From an uncultured Granulosicoccaceae bacterium (GTDB taxonomy: Bacteria > Pseudomonadota > Gammaproteobacteria > Granulosicoccales > Granulosicoccaceae): 64,000 bases of DNA. Below, piece after piece: positions 10,763 to 20,323 of the stretch. Each line of letters begins with the position of its first letter. Within the stretch, counting starts at the first letter, position 1. The notes below the pieces were generated by a model, which was not told where the DNA came from, did no database searches, and saw only the letters and a program-made list of their open reading frames with translations. The stretch is from NCBI GenBank assembly GCA_938035525.1, contig CALHOI010000046.1, forward strand, positions 1 through 64,000, read 5' to 3'. Position numbers and translations under genes: made by a program.

Positions 10763-12291
10763 GCACTATTGCTTCAAGACTGGCTGAAAAACGTGCGGCC
10801 GCACTCGCAGGTGGTGGTCAGCGACGAGTGGATGCGCAACACGCAAAGGGCAAACTCACTGCACGCGAACGGTTAAGCGTTTTATTCGACAAAGACACGT
10901 TTCGCGAATGGGATATGTTTGTCGAACACGACTGTACCGATTTTGGTATGCAGGACAATCGCATACCCGGCGATGGGGTTGTTATCGGTTACGGACAGAT
11001 AAACGGCCGGCTCACTTTTGCCTTCAGCCAGGACTTTACCGTGCTTGGCGGATCACTGTCGGCTGCGCACGCAAAAAAAATCGCTAAGGTCATGGATCAC
11101 AGCATGCGTGTGGGTGCGCCGATTATCGGCATCAACGATTCTGGTGGTGCGCGCATACAAGAAGGCGTTGCATCGTTAGGTGGTTACGCCGACGTGTTTC
11201 AGAAAAACATTCTGGCCTCTGGCGTGGTCCCGCAAATATCGTTAATCATGGGACCGTGCGCCGGTGGCGCGGTTTACTCCCCTGCCATGACCGACTTTAT
11301 TTTTATGGTGCGCGATTCATCGTATATGTTTGTTACCGGTCCGGACGTGGTTAAAACCGTCACACACGAAACCGTCACGCAAGAAGAACTCGGTGGCGCG
11401 GGCACACACACCAGCAAAAGCAGTGTGGCCGACTGTGCCTTTGATAACGACATTGAAACCCTGGAACAGGTGCGTCGGTTTATGTCGTTCATGCCGCAAA
11501 ACAATCGCGAGGCGGTACCCAACTTACCGACTTCAGATGCTGCCGACAGACTATGCCCAGCGTTGGATACCTTGGTGCCTGAAAACCCCAACTTGCCATA
11601 CGACATCACTGAGTTAATTCGCACCGTCTGTGATGAACAGGATTTCTTTGAACTGCAGGCTGACTTTGCTGGCAATATTATTATCGGGCTTGGCCGCATC
11701 AATGGTGAGACTGTTGGCTTTGTTGCCAATCAGCCAATGGTTTTAGCCGGATGCCTTGATATCAATGCCAGTCGCAAAGCGGCGCGCTTTGTGCGCTTTT
11801 GCGATGCGTTTTCTATTCCTATCGTGACCTTTGTTGATGTACCTGGCTTTTTACCTGGCACCGCTCAAGAGTATGGCGGCATTATTAAGCACGGCGCAAA
11901 GTTGTTGTTTGCCTATGGCGAAGCCACGGTTCCTAAAATAACCATCATCACGCGCAAAGCTTACGGCGGTGCCTATGATGTTATGGCATCAAAACACTTA
12001 CGTGGTGATATTAACTACGCATGGCCGTCAGCAGAAATTGCCGTCATGGGGCCTAAAGGTGCCGTAGAAATTATTTTTCGCGCCGACAAAAACGATCCCG
12101 AAAAAATAGAACAACGCACGGAAGAGTACCGTGAAAAGTTCGCCAACCCTTTTGTTGCAGGCAGTCTGGGGTTTATAGATGATGTTATCGACCCACACAC
12201 AACGCGCGCTCATTTAAGTATGGACCTGGCGATGTTGCGCAGTAAAACGCTGGAAAATCCGTGGAAAAAACACGACAACATACCACTATAA
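10759..12291 (+). CDS. pccB: Propionyl-CoA carboxylase beta subunit (carboxyltransferase)
   Basis: PccB transfers the carboxyl group from biotin to propionyl-CoA, giving (S)-methylmalonyl-CoA. At 510 residues it has the usual length of an acyl-CoA carboxylase beta chain. The two oxyanion-hole/crotonase-like halves are visible: [18 protein letters not shown] and later [17 protein letters not shown] and [11 protein letters not shown]. The ATG overlaps the prpE stop (ATGA), and pccA begins 10 bp after its stop. Other acyl-CoA carboxylases share this fold, so the substrate assignment rests on its neighbours prpE and mce. Confidence 0.94.
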   Translation: MSTIASRLAEKRAAALAGGGQRRVDAQHAKGKLTARERLSVLFDKDTFREWDMFVEHDCTDFGMQDNRIPGDGVVIGYGQINGRLTFAFSQDFTVLGGSLSAAHAKKIAKVMDHSMRVGAPIIGINDSGGARIQEGVASLGGYADVFQKNILASGVVPQISLIMGPCAGGAVYSPAMTDFIFMVRDSSYMFVTGPDVVKTVTHETVTQEELGGAGTHTSKSSVADCAFDNDIETLEQVRRFMSFMPQNNREAVPNLPTSDAADRLCPALDTLVPENPNLPYDITELIRTVCDEQDFFELQADFAGNIIIGLGRINGETVGFVANQPMVLAGCLDINASRKAARFVRFCDAFSIPIVTFVDVPGFLPGTAQEYGGIIKHGAKLLFAYGEATVPKITIITRKAYGGAYDVMASKHLRGDINYAWPSAEIAVMGPKGAVEIIFRADKNDPEKIEQRTEEYREKFANPFVAGSLGFIDDVIDPHTTRAHLSMDLAMLRSKTLENPWKKHDNIPL

Positions 12292-12301
12292 AAACTGGCA
12301 A

Positions 12302-14263
12302 ATGACTAATACAATCGACAAAATACTGATTGCCAATCGCGGTGAAATCGCGTGTCGTGTCATCAGAACAGCCAAAGAACGCGGCATCAAAACCGTAGCC
12401 GTTTATTCCGATGCCGATAAGTATTCATTGCACGTGCAATTGGCTGACGAAGCTGTGCACATTGGCGGCAGCGCCTCCAGTGAGAGTTACTTGAAAATGG
12501 ACGCCATCGTTGATGCCGTTAAAGCCACCGGTGCTCAAGCCGTACACCCCGGCTTTGGTTTTTTATCTGAGAATGCTGACTTCGCTAAACGTTTAAATCA
12601 CGAGGGCATTGTTTTTATCGGCCCTGGCGTGCGCGCCATTCAGGCCATGGGCGACAAAATTGAATCAAAAAAGTTGGCCAACGAGGCAGGTGTTAACACG
12701 GTTCCAGGTCATCCGGATGCTGTTCCAGATGCCGACACGGCTTACGCTGTGGCGCAAAAAATCGGTTGCCCCGTGATGCTCAAAGCCTCCGCCGGCGGTG
12801 GTGGTAAAGGCATGCGCGTGGCCAATACACTTGATGAAGTCAAAGAAGGTTTTATCAGTGCGCAAAACGAAGCTCGAACCTCGTTTGGTGACGATAGGGT
12901 GTTTGTCGAAAAATTCATTGAACAACCACGCCATATAGAAATTCAGATTATCGCCGACCAACACGGAAATTGTTTGTACTTGGGCGAACGCGAATGCTCC
13001 ATTCAACGTCGGCACCAAAAAGTGCTCGAAGAGGCGCCCTCCTCTTTTATCAGTGACGCCACGCGAAAAGCGATGGGTGAACAAGCCGTGTCACTGTCAC
13101 AGGCAGTTGACTATCAATCAGCAGGTACCGTTGAATTTATTGTCGATGCCAATGAGCAATTTTATTTTCTGGAAATGAACACTCGCCTGCAGGTTGAACA
13201 CCCAGTAACCGAATGTATTACCGGTTTAGACTTGGTCGGGTTAATGATAGATGTGGCGGAAGGTAAAAAACTGCCCATGCAACAAAGCGACATCAAGCTC
13301 AACGGCTGGTCGTTCGAGGCACGGGTTTATGCCGAAGATCCCGACCGCGGTTTTCTGCCATCCATTGGTCGCATTACGCATTACCAACCACCGGCACAAA
13401 ATGCGTTTGATGCACCAGCAGGGGTACGGGTGGATACTGGCATCCACGCCGGTGGAGAAATTTCCATGTACTACGACCCCATGATTGCCAAGCTGGTGAC
13501 CTGGGCCCCCTCTCGTATGGAAGCTATAGCAAAAATGCAGGAAGCCCTGGATAACTATCAAATTGAAAGTGTGCAACACAACATTCCGTTTCTGTCGGCC
13601 TTGTTTGATCACCCTGCGTTTCAGGCAGGAGAGCTCACTACACGGTTTATCGAAGACCACTTTGCCGATGGTTTTAACAGCGCAACTTACCGTTCTGCAC
13701 TGATCGACCAACTGCCTGTGGTTGCAGCAGTCATAGAGAGTCGGCACCGACAACGCCTGGGCGCGTGCAGCGACAGTGATGTTGGCGATCTGCATGTTAT
13801 CGACAGCCTTGATCCGGATAACAAGACCGTTATAACCGCTGAAGAAAGAGCAGAGCTTGGCTCAGGCTGGCAGCCAGGCGAACCTCTACTGACCGGTACA
13901 CTAAACTCAGATCAGGTTAGCGTCGGTGTCAAACGCATTGGTAATCAATGGCAACTAAGCCATCGCGGCAGTGTCCGCCGTTTTCAGGTTATGCCCTCCC
14001 ACGTTGCATCGCTCATGGTGCACATGCCAGAAAAGAGCGTGCAGGATTTATCAAAATACCTGCTCTCACCCATGCCTGGGTTACTGATGAAGGTACTGGT
14101 TAACGAGGGCGATAGCGTCAGCGTTGGGCAAGATCTGGCTGTTATAGAAGCAATGAAAATGGAAAACACCCTGAAAGCCGAGAAAGCCGGCACAGTAGAG
14201 AAAATAGTGGCCAACAGCGGTGACAACCTCGCGGTCGATGCCGTTATCATGGAATTTACATGA
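12302..14263 (+). CDS. pccA: Propionyl-CoA carboxylase alpha subunit (biotin carboxylase + biotin carrier)
   Basis: PccA carboxylates its own biotin using ATP and bicarbonate. The 653-residue protein has the biotin carboxylase domain in the first 450 residues (ATP-grasp loop KASAGGGGKGMRVA; catalytic EMNTRLQVEHPVTE), a linker that corresponds to the BT domain, and a C-terminal biotinyl domain with EAMKMEN, the modified lysine being about residue 619. The end of the gene overlaps mce by ATGA. The gene belongs to the prpE-pccB-pccA-mce operon. Confidence 0.95.
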   Translation: MTNTIDKILIANRGEIACRVIRTAKERGIKTVAVYSDADKYSLHVQLADEAVHIGGSASSESYLKMDAIVDAVKATGAQAVHPGFGFLSENADFAKRLNHEGIVFIGPGVRAIQAMGDKIESKKLANEAGVNTVPGHPDAVPDADTAYAVAQKIGCPVMLKASAGGGGKGMRVANTLDEVKEGFISAQNEARTSFGDDRVFVEKFIEQPRHIEIQIIADQHGNCLYLGERECSIQRRHQKVLEEAPSSFISDATRKAMGEQAVSLSQAVDYQSAGTVEFIVDANEQFYFLEMNTRLQVEHPVTECITGLDLVGLMIDVAEGKKLPMQQSDIKLNGWSFEARVYAEDPDRGFLPSIGRITHYQPPAQNAFDAPAGVRVDTGIHAGGEISMYYDPMIAKLVTWAPSRMEAIAKMQEALDNYQIESVQHNIPFLSALFDHPAFQAGELTTRFIEDHFADGFNSATYRSALIDQLPVVAAVIESRHRQRLGACSDSDVGDLHVIDSLDPDNKTVITAEERAELGSGWQPGEPLLTGTLNSDQVSVGVKRIGNQWQLSHRGSVRRFQVMPSHVASLMVHMPEKSVQDLSKYLLSPMPGLLMKVLVNEGDSVSVGQDLAVIEAMKMENTLKAEKAGTVEKIVANSGDNLAVDAVIMEFT

Positions 14264-14682
14264 TCGGGCGATTAAATCACGTGGCGCTCGTGGTAGATGA
14301 TCTTGCTGCTGCAACGGCAACCTACAGAGACACGCTGGGTGCGCAGGTGTCTGAGCCTCAGGCATTGCCCGAACACGGTGTCAGCGTCGTTTTTGTCGAT
14401 TTGGAAAACACCCGCATCGAGCTACTGCATCCATTGGGCGATGGATCGCCGGTCAGTAAATTTCTGGAGCAACATCAAAACGGCGGTATACATCATATTT
14501 GCTTGGAGGTTGACGATATAATGACGGCAGCCGCCCAGCTGCAAGCCAAGGGGGCTCGTGTTTTGGGTGATGGTCAACCTAAAATTGGGGCACACGGCAA
14601 TCCTGTTTTATTTCTACACCCTAAAGATTTCCACGGATGCCTGCTTGAACTGGAGCACGTCGGCGGCGATAAGCACCATTAA
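14260..14682 (+). CDS. mce: Methylmalonyl-CoA epimerase
   Basis: Mce converts (S)- to (R)-methylmalonyl-CoA, the form used by the mutase. The 140-residue protein is a vicinal-oxygen-chelate fold with the family's start IGRLNHVALVVDDL, the metal ligands expected in NHVAL, GIHHICLEVDDI and CLLELEHV, and GAHGNPVLFLHPKDFHGC. Its ATG overlaps the pccA stop. It completes the operon; the mutase subunits lie about 20 kb away. Confidence 0.95.
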   Translation: MIGRLNHVALVVDDLAAATATYRDTLGAQVSEPQALPEHGVSVVFVDLENTRIELLHPLGDGSPVSKFLEQHQNGGIHHICLEVDDIMTAAAQLQAKGARVLGDGQPKIGAHGNPVLFLHPKDFHGCLLELEHVGGDKHH

Positions 14683-14706
14683 GCACCGCGTTTTGGTACT
14701 AATACC
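14679..14706 (+). repeat. Dispersed 28-bp repeat, copy A
   Basis: This segment begins at the mce stop codon and matches 24 of 28 bases at 24789-24816. Both contain GCGTTTTGGTA and end in AATACC, with a GGTA/TACC dyad inside. The role is unknown. Confidence 0.5.
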
Positions 14707-14797
14707 TTGCTCGATCACGCTGCAGGTATTAACTTATACCCAATAACCCGTAGAATGGGCACTCAGTAATTGCTCAGCCAGAACTGTTATTACCGAC

Positions 14798-15610
14798 ATG
14801 GACTCCCCTGTATCCAATAAACCCTCACTGCAACGACTCAGCGACAGGTCGGTGCACGTGCTGGAAGAAACCACCATTATTGGCCGACACGAAGATTGCA
14901 ATCTGGTGTTGAAATCAGAACGCGGAGCATCGCGCAAACACGCCCGCATCACGGTTGAAAACAATGCTGCCGTGCTGATGGACCTGGGTTCGCTCAATGG
15001 CACAACGGTTAACGGTCGTGAAATCAGTCGAGCGGTGCAACTCAGCGATGGTGATATCGTTGTATTCGACGAACAAGAGTACCGCTACGCAGGCCCGGTC
15101 TCACAACCCAGCACCAATGGCGACAACGTGACTGTGATTGCAAACAAAGACGAAATTGGCCGCCCAGAAAGCATCAAACCAGCCATTCATGTGGTCGACC
15201 CCAACACCATGGGCGACAACAACGCTCAGCAATCGCAACAATACGCCGAACCACCGGTACTGCAAACAGCAAGCCACGCACAACAACCACGACCAGAACC
15301 TCATGCACAGCAAATGGCCGAAGCCGGACCCTTTGATGACACCGAGGCCTGGCCAGTTGAGGATGTTGCAGCAGATTCACAGCACAACGATCAACAGCAA
15401 GGCCACACTGCCATACCGGCAACATCACGCCCGGGTGGTGATGTGCCAAGGCCCAAACGCCTGCAGGAAAAACTCGCACCCTACCCCAACGAGCAAAAAC
15501 CTAAAGCGAGCTGGTTAAGTTGGGTGGCCATCGTGCCCCTGATTATTTTGTTTATGCTGGTTGCCTTTTATTTTGCCTACAAAGCAGGTTTTAGCGCCGG
15601 GTCGTTATGA
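14798..15610 (+). CDS. FHA-domain protein with C-terminal membrane anchor
   Basis: A 270-residue phosphothreonine-reader protein. The FHA domain spans about residues 20-95 and shows the hallmark residues: IIGRHEDCNL (Gly-Arg), GASRKHARI (Ser and His) and LGSLNGTTVNG (Asn-Gly). Residues about 110-230 are Gln/Pro/His-rich and probably disordered. The C terminus has one membrane helix (WVAIVPLIILFMLVAFYFAY), so the FHA domain should face the cytoplasm. Its stop overlaps the phosphatase ATG. No protein kinase is seen nearby, so its phosphorylated partner is unknown. Confidence 0.87.
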   Translation: MDSPVSNKPSLQRLSDRSVHVLEETTIIGRHEDCNLVLKSERGASRKHARITVENNAAVLMDLGSLNGTTVNGREISRAVQLSDGDIVVFDEQEYRYAGPVSQPSTNGDNVTVIANKDEIGRPESIKPAIHVVDPNTMGDNNAQQSQQYAEPPVLQTASHAQQPRPEPHAQQMAEAGPFDDTEAWPVEDVAADSQHNDQQQGHTAIPATSRPGGDVPRPKRLQEKLAPYPNEQKPKASWLSWVAIVPLIILFMLVAFYFAYKAGFSAGSL

Positions 15611-16368
15611 CAACAAACGCCAACGCGGCCATTGCCGGTTTAACCGACACAGGCAAGGTTCGACAGGTTAACGAAGACGCCATTTTGATCAATAGCGAGC
15701 TACGCCTGTATGCCATTGCTGACGGTATGGGCGGGCACGGCGCTGGCGATGTGGCCAGCCAACTGGCGTTAGATACCCTGTCAAAGTGCCTGCAATCTGA
15801 TTCGGTTTCTGAAGCGCTTTCGAACGAGAATATTGCTGATGAACAAGCGCTCGCACTGATCTTTCAATGCATTGTTGGCGTCAATCAATCGATCTTTCAA
15901 CGCAACGAGCAACTGGGCCAAACTGATGGCACCGGCATGGGAACCACACTGGTTGGCTTGTGTGTATTCGGGGACGGCAAACGCGCTGTTTCATTTAACG
16001 TAGGTGATAGTCGGCTTTACGAGCATCGAAATGATGCGCTTGTGCAGCTTACGCGCGACCACACCATGTACCGCGACTGGGAAGAAGCAGGACGCATTGG
16101 CCCTGCACCGCCGCGCAACATTATCATGCGCGCGATGGGTCTTTTTGCCGAAGTCGACATTGATATGGAAGTGATTCCCATGCGCACCGACGCCGGTTAT
16201 TTACTGTGCTCCGACGGGCTAACCGGTATGGTTTCTGATGAACAAATAGCGAAAACCATGAGTGACCATCAGGATGCCAACGAGCTGACAAAAATGCTTG
16301 TTCAACAGGCAAACGAGCTGGGCGGCTCGGATAATATTTCGGTGGTGGCAATCACAGCCATCAATTAA
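15607..16368 (+). CDS. PP2C-family serine/threonine protein phosphatase
   Basis: A 253-residue metal-dependent phosphatase (PppA/Stp1-like). The family motifs are present: TGKVRQVNEDA, ADGMGGHGAGDVAS with metal-binding Asp and Gly, GTGMGTTLVGL, NVGDSRLY, LTRDHT, LLCSDGLTGM and the final GGSDNISVV. It is a complete catalytic domain with no membrane segment. It is coupled to the upstream FHA gene by ATGA, so they probably act on the same phosphoprotein system. In other bacteria such pairs accompany Ser/Thr kinases or type VI secretion genes; neither is in the window. Confidence 0.93.
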   Translation: MTTNANAAIAGLTDTGKVRQVNEDAILINSELRLYAIADGMGGHGAGDVASQLALDTLSKCLQSDSVSEALSNENIADEQALALIFQCIVGVNQSIFQRNEQLGQTDGTGMGTTLVGLCVFGDGKRAVSFNVGDSRLYEHRNDALVQLTRDHTMYRDWEEAGRIGPAPPRNIIMRAMGLFAEVDIDMEVIPMRTDAGYLLCSDGLTGMVSDEQIAKTMSDHQDANELTKMLVQQANELGGSDNISVVAITAIN

Positions 16369-16432
16369 GGCAATTTAATGGTAATGCAGGCCATAAAGTG
16401 TCATATGCAACCATTTTGCATGCTACCGCTCT

Positions 16433-16438
16433 TATAAT
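16433..16438 (+). promoter_or_regulatory. Candidate -10 box for ccmI
   Basis: TATAAT lies 33 bp before the ccmI ATG. No good -35 box stands at 17 bp; a TTGCAT sits 11 bp upstream as part of a small ATGCAA/TTGCAT stem. Confidence 0.4.
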
Positions 16439-16470
16439 AGACCCACTCAAGCAAGCGCAACTATATTGGC

Positions 16471-17739
16471 ATGACTGTTTTTTTTATTGCTGCCTCAGTA
16501 TTGGTTTTTCTGGCCTTATTGAGCATTATTCCAAGCACCCTGAAAGGGTCGTCCCGTGCCGAACTCGATCAGCTTGAAACCAATGTCGGTATTGCCCGGG
16601 AACGGCGCAAGCAGTTGCAAAGTGCGCTGGCCAGTGGCGCTATGGACCAGACAACCTACGACACCGAACTGACAGAACTGGAAAACAACCTGGCTCTGGA
16701 TATTACCGCACAGGAAAAACAACAGGGCTCCACCCGTGGAGGCATGATTGCCGCTGGCCTTATTGCCCTTTTTATTCCCGTTGCATCCGGCGCATTATAT
16801 TTGCAGCTGGGTAATCCAAAGGCTGTCGACACAGCCACGATGCACGAGGACGCGGTGGCAGCCAAAGCCGAACTGGGCGACCAGCCACCTGCGTTAGCCG
16901 ACCTGCTGCCTAATCTGGAAAAGAAACTGGGCGCTAACCCCGATGATCGTGATGGTTGGCTGTTATTGGGTAAAAGTTATTTGTCCATCAGCGATTTCGG
17001 TAACGCCAAACGCGCACTGTTAAAAGCATACAACCTGGATAAAGAAGACCCGGACCTACTCTCACAACTGGCCGAAGCCAGCGCGATGGTACGTGGAGGC
17101 GACCTATCAGGTGAAGCCACTGCGTATCTGGATGACGCTTTGGCGTTAAATCCAGAACACGATCAAAGCCTTTGGTTAAAAGCCATTGCGGTGCAACAAG
17201 CCGGACAACATGAAGATGCGATAACAAGGTTCGAAAAATTACGTTCCCGCGTCACTGGCAATCCGAATGCACTTGCCAGTATCGATCAGATGATAGCTCG
17301 CTCGCAGTCTGAGCTGGGCATTGCAGCCACCAATAACAACAGCTCAGCAGAAACCGAACCGGCTACAACGCCCGGTGATAAACCGGCAAGTGTCAGTTCT
17401 TTAAGCGTAAGCGTTGCACTTGCTGACAGCGTTGTTGAAAAAGTGAATCCTGAAGATTCCGTGTTTATTTTTGCTCGTGCCAGCAATGGACCACCGATGC
17501 CGCTGGCGGTATCGCGTCATACCGTTGCTGATTTACCGGTCACTGTTGTGCTCGACGACACCATGGCAATGATTCCTGCAATGACGCTAAGCCAATTTCC
17601 CAGCGTCACTGTTGGCGCACGTGTTTCGCAAAGTGGCAATGCAATCGCACAAACAGGGGATTGGTTTACGGAACAGGAAAATGTGTTGGTTGAAGAAAAA
17701 CCAGAGCTGCAGCTAACCATTGATACTCAGAAACAGTAA
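16471..17739 (+). CDS. ccmI: Cytochrome c biogenesis protein CcmI/CycH
   Basis: CcmI holds apocytochrome c for haem attachment by the CcmF/H lyase in the Ccm (System I) pathway. The 422-residue protein has an N-terminal membrane segment, a basic coiled region (SSRAELDQLETNVGIARERR), a second membrane segment (GGMIAAGLIALFIPVASGAL at about residues 90-112), then periplasmic TPR repeats (AELGDQPPALADLLPNLEK, GWLLLGKSYLSI, GNAKRALLKAY, ALNPEHDQSLWLKAIA) and a beta-rich C-terminal domain. It normally closes a ccmABCDEFGHI operon; here it stands alone, with its own candidate promoter and terminator. Confidence 0.87.
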   Translation: MTVFFIAASVLVFLALLSIIPSTLKGSSRAELDQLETNVGIARERRKQLQSALASGAMDQTTYDTELTELENNLALDITAQEKQQGSTRGGMIAAGLIALFIPVASGALYLQLGNPKAVDTATMHEDAVAAKAELGDQPPALADLLPNLEKKLGANPDDRDGWLLLGKSYLSISDFGNAKRALLKAYNLDKEDPDLLSQLAEASAMVRGGDLSGEATAYLDDALALNPEHDQSLWLKAIAVQQAGQHEDAITRFEKLRSRVTGNPNALASIDQMIARSQSELGIAATNNNSSAETEPATTPGDKPASVSSLSVSVALADSVVEKVNPEDSVFIFARASNGPPMPLAVSRHTVADLPVTVVLDDTMAMIPAMTLSQFPSVTVGARVSQSGNAIAQTGDWFTEQENVLVEEKPELQLTIDTQKQ

Positions 17740-17772
17740 GCAACGTTATAAAAAACAACAAAACGTCTACTT

Positions 17773-17811
17773 AAAAATACCGCGCAGCAAAACGCTTGCG
17801 TGGTAATTTTT
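17773..17811 (+). terminator. Intrinsic terminator after ccmI
   Basis: TACCGCGCA (17778-17786) pairs with TGCGTGGTA (17797-17805) with one G-U, followed by ATTTTT. An A run before the stem makes it potentially bidirectional. Confidence 0.8.
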
Positions 17812-17875
17812 CGCAATTTTCCAGACCAGCGAAGTGCTATCTTAATTGAACATTTTGCTCACTGGACTAAGTACT

Positions 17876-18481
17876 ATGCGAAAAATCAAACCCCTGTTTT
17901 TTCCCATCTTGTATCTGTTTTATTTAACCTGCGCACATGCCAATTACCTCCCACCGGTTACAGGATTAGCCTTAGACGGCGATCAACTATCGTGGGATGC
18001 ACAAGATGGTGCCGATGGGTATAACGTCTATCTCGACTACACGTACTTTGACACCGTGCGTGATACGCTCACTTATACAGTGACAGAGCCTGGTGACTAC
18101 CACGTTATCTCTTTTAACGATGATGGCGTATTCGGCGTAACAAGAGATCCAAATATGACCGGTGGGCCTTTTCCTTTTGTTACGTTTGCCGGTGGCGAGG
18201 CTTTTGACTCCGTCAGCTATGACTATCAATACCGTACCTTGCTGGCTTACAACACTTGCACAGATGTAGGTCCAGGCGAGTCATGTATCGCACGTTGCCC
18301 AACTTCATTCGACCCACCGTTTGGTGGCACCAAATACGTCAGTTATATGTCTGGCGGTGCATGCAGTACGTCAGATATTGTTGAGGCAGATGCCTTTATA
18401 AGCCCACTGACATACCGATGTACTGTGCCGACTTTTTCAGGTGAAGTTGTCGCACAGGCTATTTGCGTATTTCATGACTAA
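17876..18481 (+). CDS. Secreted protein of unknown function with a fibronectin-III-like strand pattern
   Basis: A 201-residue protein that I do not recognise. The ATG at 17876 gives a clean signal peptide (MRKIKPLFFPILYLFYL, cleavage expected after CAHA). The next part, LPPVTGLALDGDQLSWDAQDGADGYNVYLDY, has the shape of a fibronectin type III beginning. The rest has six cysteines (CTDVGPGESCIARC and later CSTSD, YRCTV, AICVF), suggesting disulphides. It lies alone between the ccmI terminator and the broken EEP gene, and has no clear relation to either. Confidence 0.6.
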   Translation: MRKIKPLFFPILYLFYLTCAHANYLPPVTGLALDGDQLSWDAQDGADGYNVYLDYTYFDTVRDTLTYTVTEPGDYHVISFNDDGVFGVTRDPNMTGGPFPFVTFAGGEAFDSVSYDYQYRTLLAYNTCTDVGPGESCIARCPTSFDPPFGGTKYVSYMSGGACSTSDIVEADAFISPLTYRCTVPTFSGEVVAQAICVFHD

Positions 18482-18581
18482 GCTTCTCATTAAGCCTTTA
18501 CTTTAAGCCCGCGCTTTAAGCCTTCACACGATCAATGGATTGATCGTGTATTATCCGCGGTGCTTACCACATAAAACACCC

Positions 18582-19634
18582 ATGGTACGTACAGCAATCA
18601 ATAAACTGATATCCACCTACGCGATATTCGTGCTGCTGTGGTTTATCCATAATCGGCTTTTTCAGGATACCTGGTGGGGAATTGTTGTTCTGGATAAGTT
18701 TGCTGAGTATTTTCTGGTTGCATCCATTCCTGTTTTTTTGTTGTCGTTAGTCAGTCGGCATACTTTCACCGTTTTCCTGGCACTACTGCCGGTTGTTATC
18801 ACTGGCTATTTTTACATGCCTTTACTATCTCCCTTATCGGCTAATGCACCCGGCAACGTATCGGGTAATATTTCAGGAGATGGATCTGCTAGCGTAACAT
18901 CCGAAAGCTCTGATCGTTTTAGGGTGATGACTTACAACATATGGAATCACAATAAGGACCTGCAAGCCGTCAGCGATATCATCCAATCGTTAGACGCGGA
19001 TGTTGTTGCGTTACAGGAAATAACCGAAGACCAGCGCAGCATGGTCGTCAGTGAATTATCACCGATCTATCCTTACTTCCATATCAGCAAACCCATTCTG
19101 GGAGGCACAACTGCCCTGTTCTCAAGGCATCCTCTTCACAACATAACTGAACTGGACTTTGACATAGATCGACCAGCTGTTATTGCTGACATGGATTGGG
19201 CTGGTACTCGTGTAACGGTGGTGTCGGCACACCTCAATCCCAGCTTCTGGGCTTATTATCAGCAGCCGTGGCAACGTATTCCGGGCAATTACCACCAATA
19301 CATCAAAGATCAGAACCAGCAAGCTGACATGATTATTGACGCTCTCAAACTACGTAATGAATCAAAAGCTAAGTTCCTGGCTTGCGATTGCAATAGCCAG
19401 GAAACAGCCAGTACAAACAAATTACTCAGGTCTTAATTTAAAGACGCCTTTCGCACACTTGGCTTACAGCTTGGCAGTCCGAAAAATACGGAACTGAAGT
19501 TTGAACGTAAGTTAAACCATATAGACTACGTCTGGTTTAAAGGTGTTTTGGAGCCGGTCGCAATATACCGATCAAAAACCTCAGCCGGTTCTGATCACGA
19601 ACCTGTTGTTGCTGATTTTCGTTTTCCCGAATGA
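18582..19634 (+). pseudogene. Endonuclease/exonuclease/phosphatase-family membrane protein interrupted by one in-frame stop
   Basis: The gene encodes three N-terminal membrane helices (about residues 5-75) followed by an EEP-family hydrolase domain with MTYNIWNHN, ALQEITEDQ, SAHLNP and ACDCNS. A TAA at 19434-19436 stops it at residue 284. Reading past the stop in the same frame continues 65 codons to a TGA at 19632 and supplies the missing C-terminal part, including DYVWFKG and the catalytic GSDHEPVVADF. The stop lies between two catalytic motifs, so the truncated product should be inactive. Start: ATG at 18582; a TTG at 18540 is also open. Sequencing error or readthrough are alternatives to a true nonsense mutation. 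Confidence 0.8.
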
Positions 19635-19688
19635 TGGTTAAGTTTTCTATCCTCAAGATATACTTTTGAGCAGATGCTTAGGCCCTTA

Positions 19689-19880
19689 TCACGCTCCCTT
19701 TCCTTCCCCGCAGTCTGGACAAAATTGAGGATTTTTCCATTTCGGAATGCGGGCGGCGCAACTCCCACAAATGATGACCTTAGATCTCTTTTCGACATGC
19801 CAATGGCCTGGACCCTGATGTCTTCTGGATGCTCTTCTACGCGTGATGTTTCGATCGTCTTCTTTCGGATTAGTGATCAC
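19689..19880 (-). CDS. Small zinc-ribbon protein, putative
   Basis: A 63-residue basic protein with a likely zinc ribbon at its C-terminal half: CGSC, then 12 residues, then CPDC. It would start with a GTG at 19880 that overlaps the stop of the upstream ClpX-zinc-finger gene (GTGA), a coupling that supports it as a real gene. The N-terminal half is Arg/His-rich without a recognisable domain. Function unknown; it could also be a chance frame behind a real gene. Confidence 0.45.
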   Translation of the reverse strand: MITNPKEDDRNITRRRASRRHQGPGHWHVEKRSKVIICGSCAARIPKWKNPQFCPDCGEGKGA

Positions 19881-20323
19881 GGAGTTGACTCATCTTTAGA
19901 ATCAGCATTGGGTTCAGCATTAGGTTCAGCATTTCCTTCAGATATTTCTTCTGTAATGATATCGTTACACAGATCAACGCAAATATCGCAAATCTGAATC
20001 GCAGGCCCTGCAATAAGTTTACGTACGTCATGTTGTGATCGATCGCAAAAACTACAGTATAGAGTTTCGCTTTCATCTGGCGTTTTTTGTTTATCACGCT
20101 CAAGGGATGAGATTGCGGCATTTCTATTGCCCGGATTCCTTTCAAGCGTTTCTTGTATTGCTTTAAGCTTCGCAGAATACGTATTCCAGTCTGCTGCACC
20201 TTCGAATTTCGAAATAACTTCCAGGGATTCGGCGTGTTTTAGTTGGTGACCATGGTTAGCGAGTATGTCACGCAACTTGCTGGCACGAGCTTTTACTTCA
20301 TCGGGAGTAATCGTCAGGTTCAT
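19877..20323 (-). CDS. Stand-alone ClpX-type C4 zinc-finger protein with Glyoxalase_8-like N-terminal domain
   Basis: A 148-residue protein. The N-terminal 55 residues ([21 protein letters not shown], then [20 protein letters not shown]) follow the pattern of the short glyoxalase-related domain found on several small proteins. The second half, [19 protein letters not shown] and [13 protein letters not shown], closely follows the ClpX zinc-binding domain, with all four cysteines. No AAA+ ATPase part is present. In ClpX this domain dimerises and docks adaptors and substrates, so an adaptor or decoy role is conceivable, which is inference. The acidic tail contains a short EPNAEPNAD repeat. ATG at 20323; a TTG three codons earlier is less likely. 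Confidence 0.75.
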   Translation of the reverse strand: MNLTITPDEVKARASKLRDILANHGHQLKHAESLEVISKFEGAADWNTYSAKLKAIQETLERNPGNRNAAISSLERDKQKTPDESETLYCSFCDRSQHDVRKLIAGPAIQICDICVDLCNDIITEEISEGNAEPNAEPNADSKDESTP

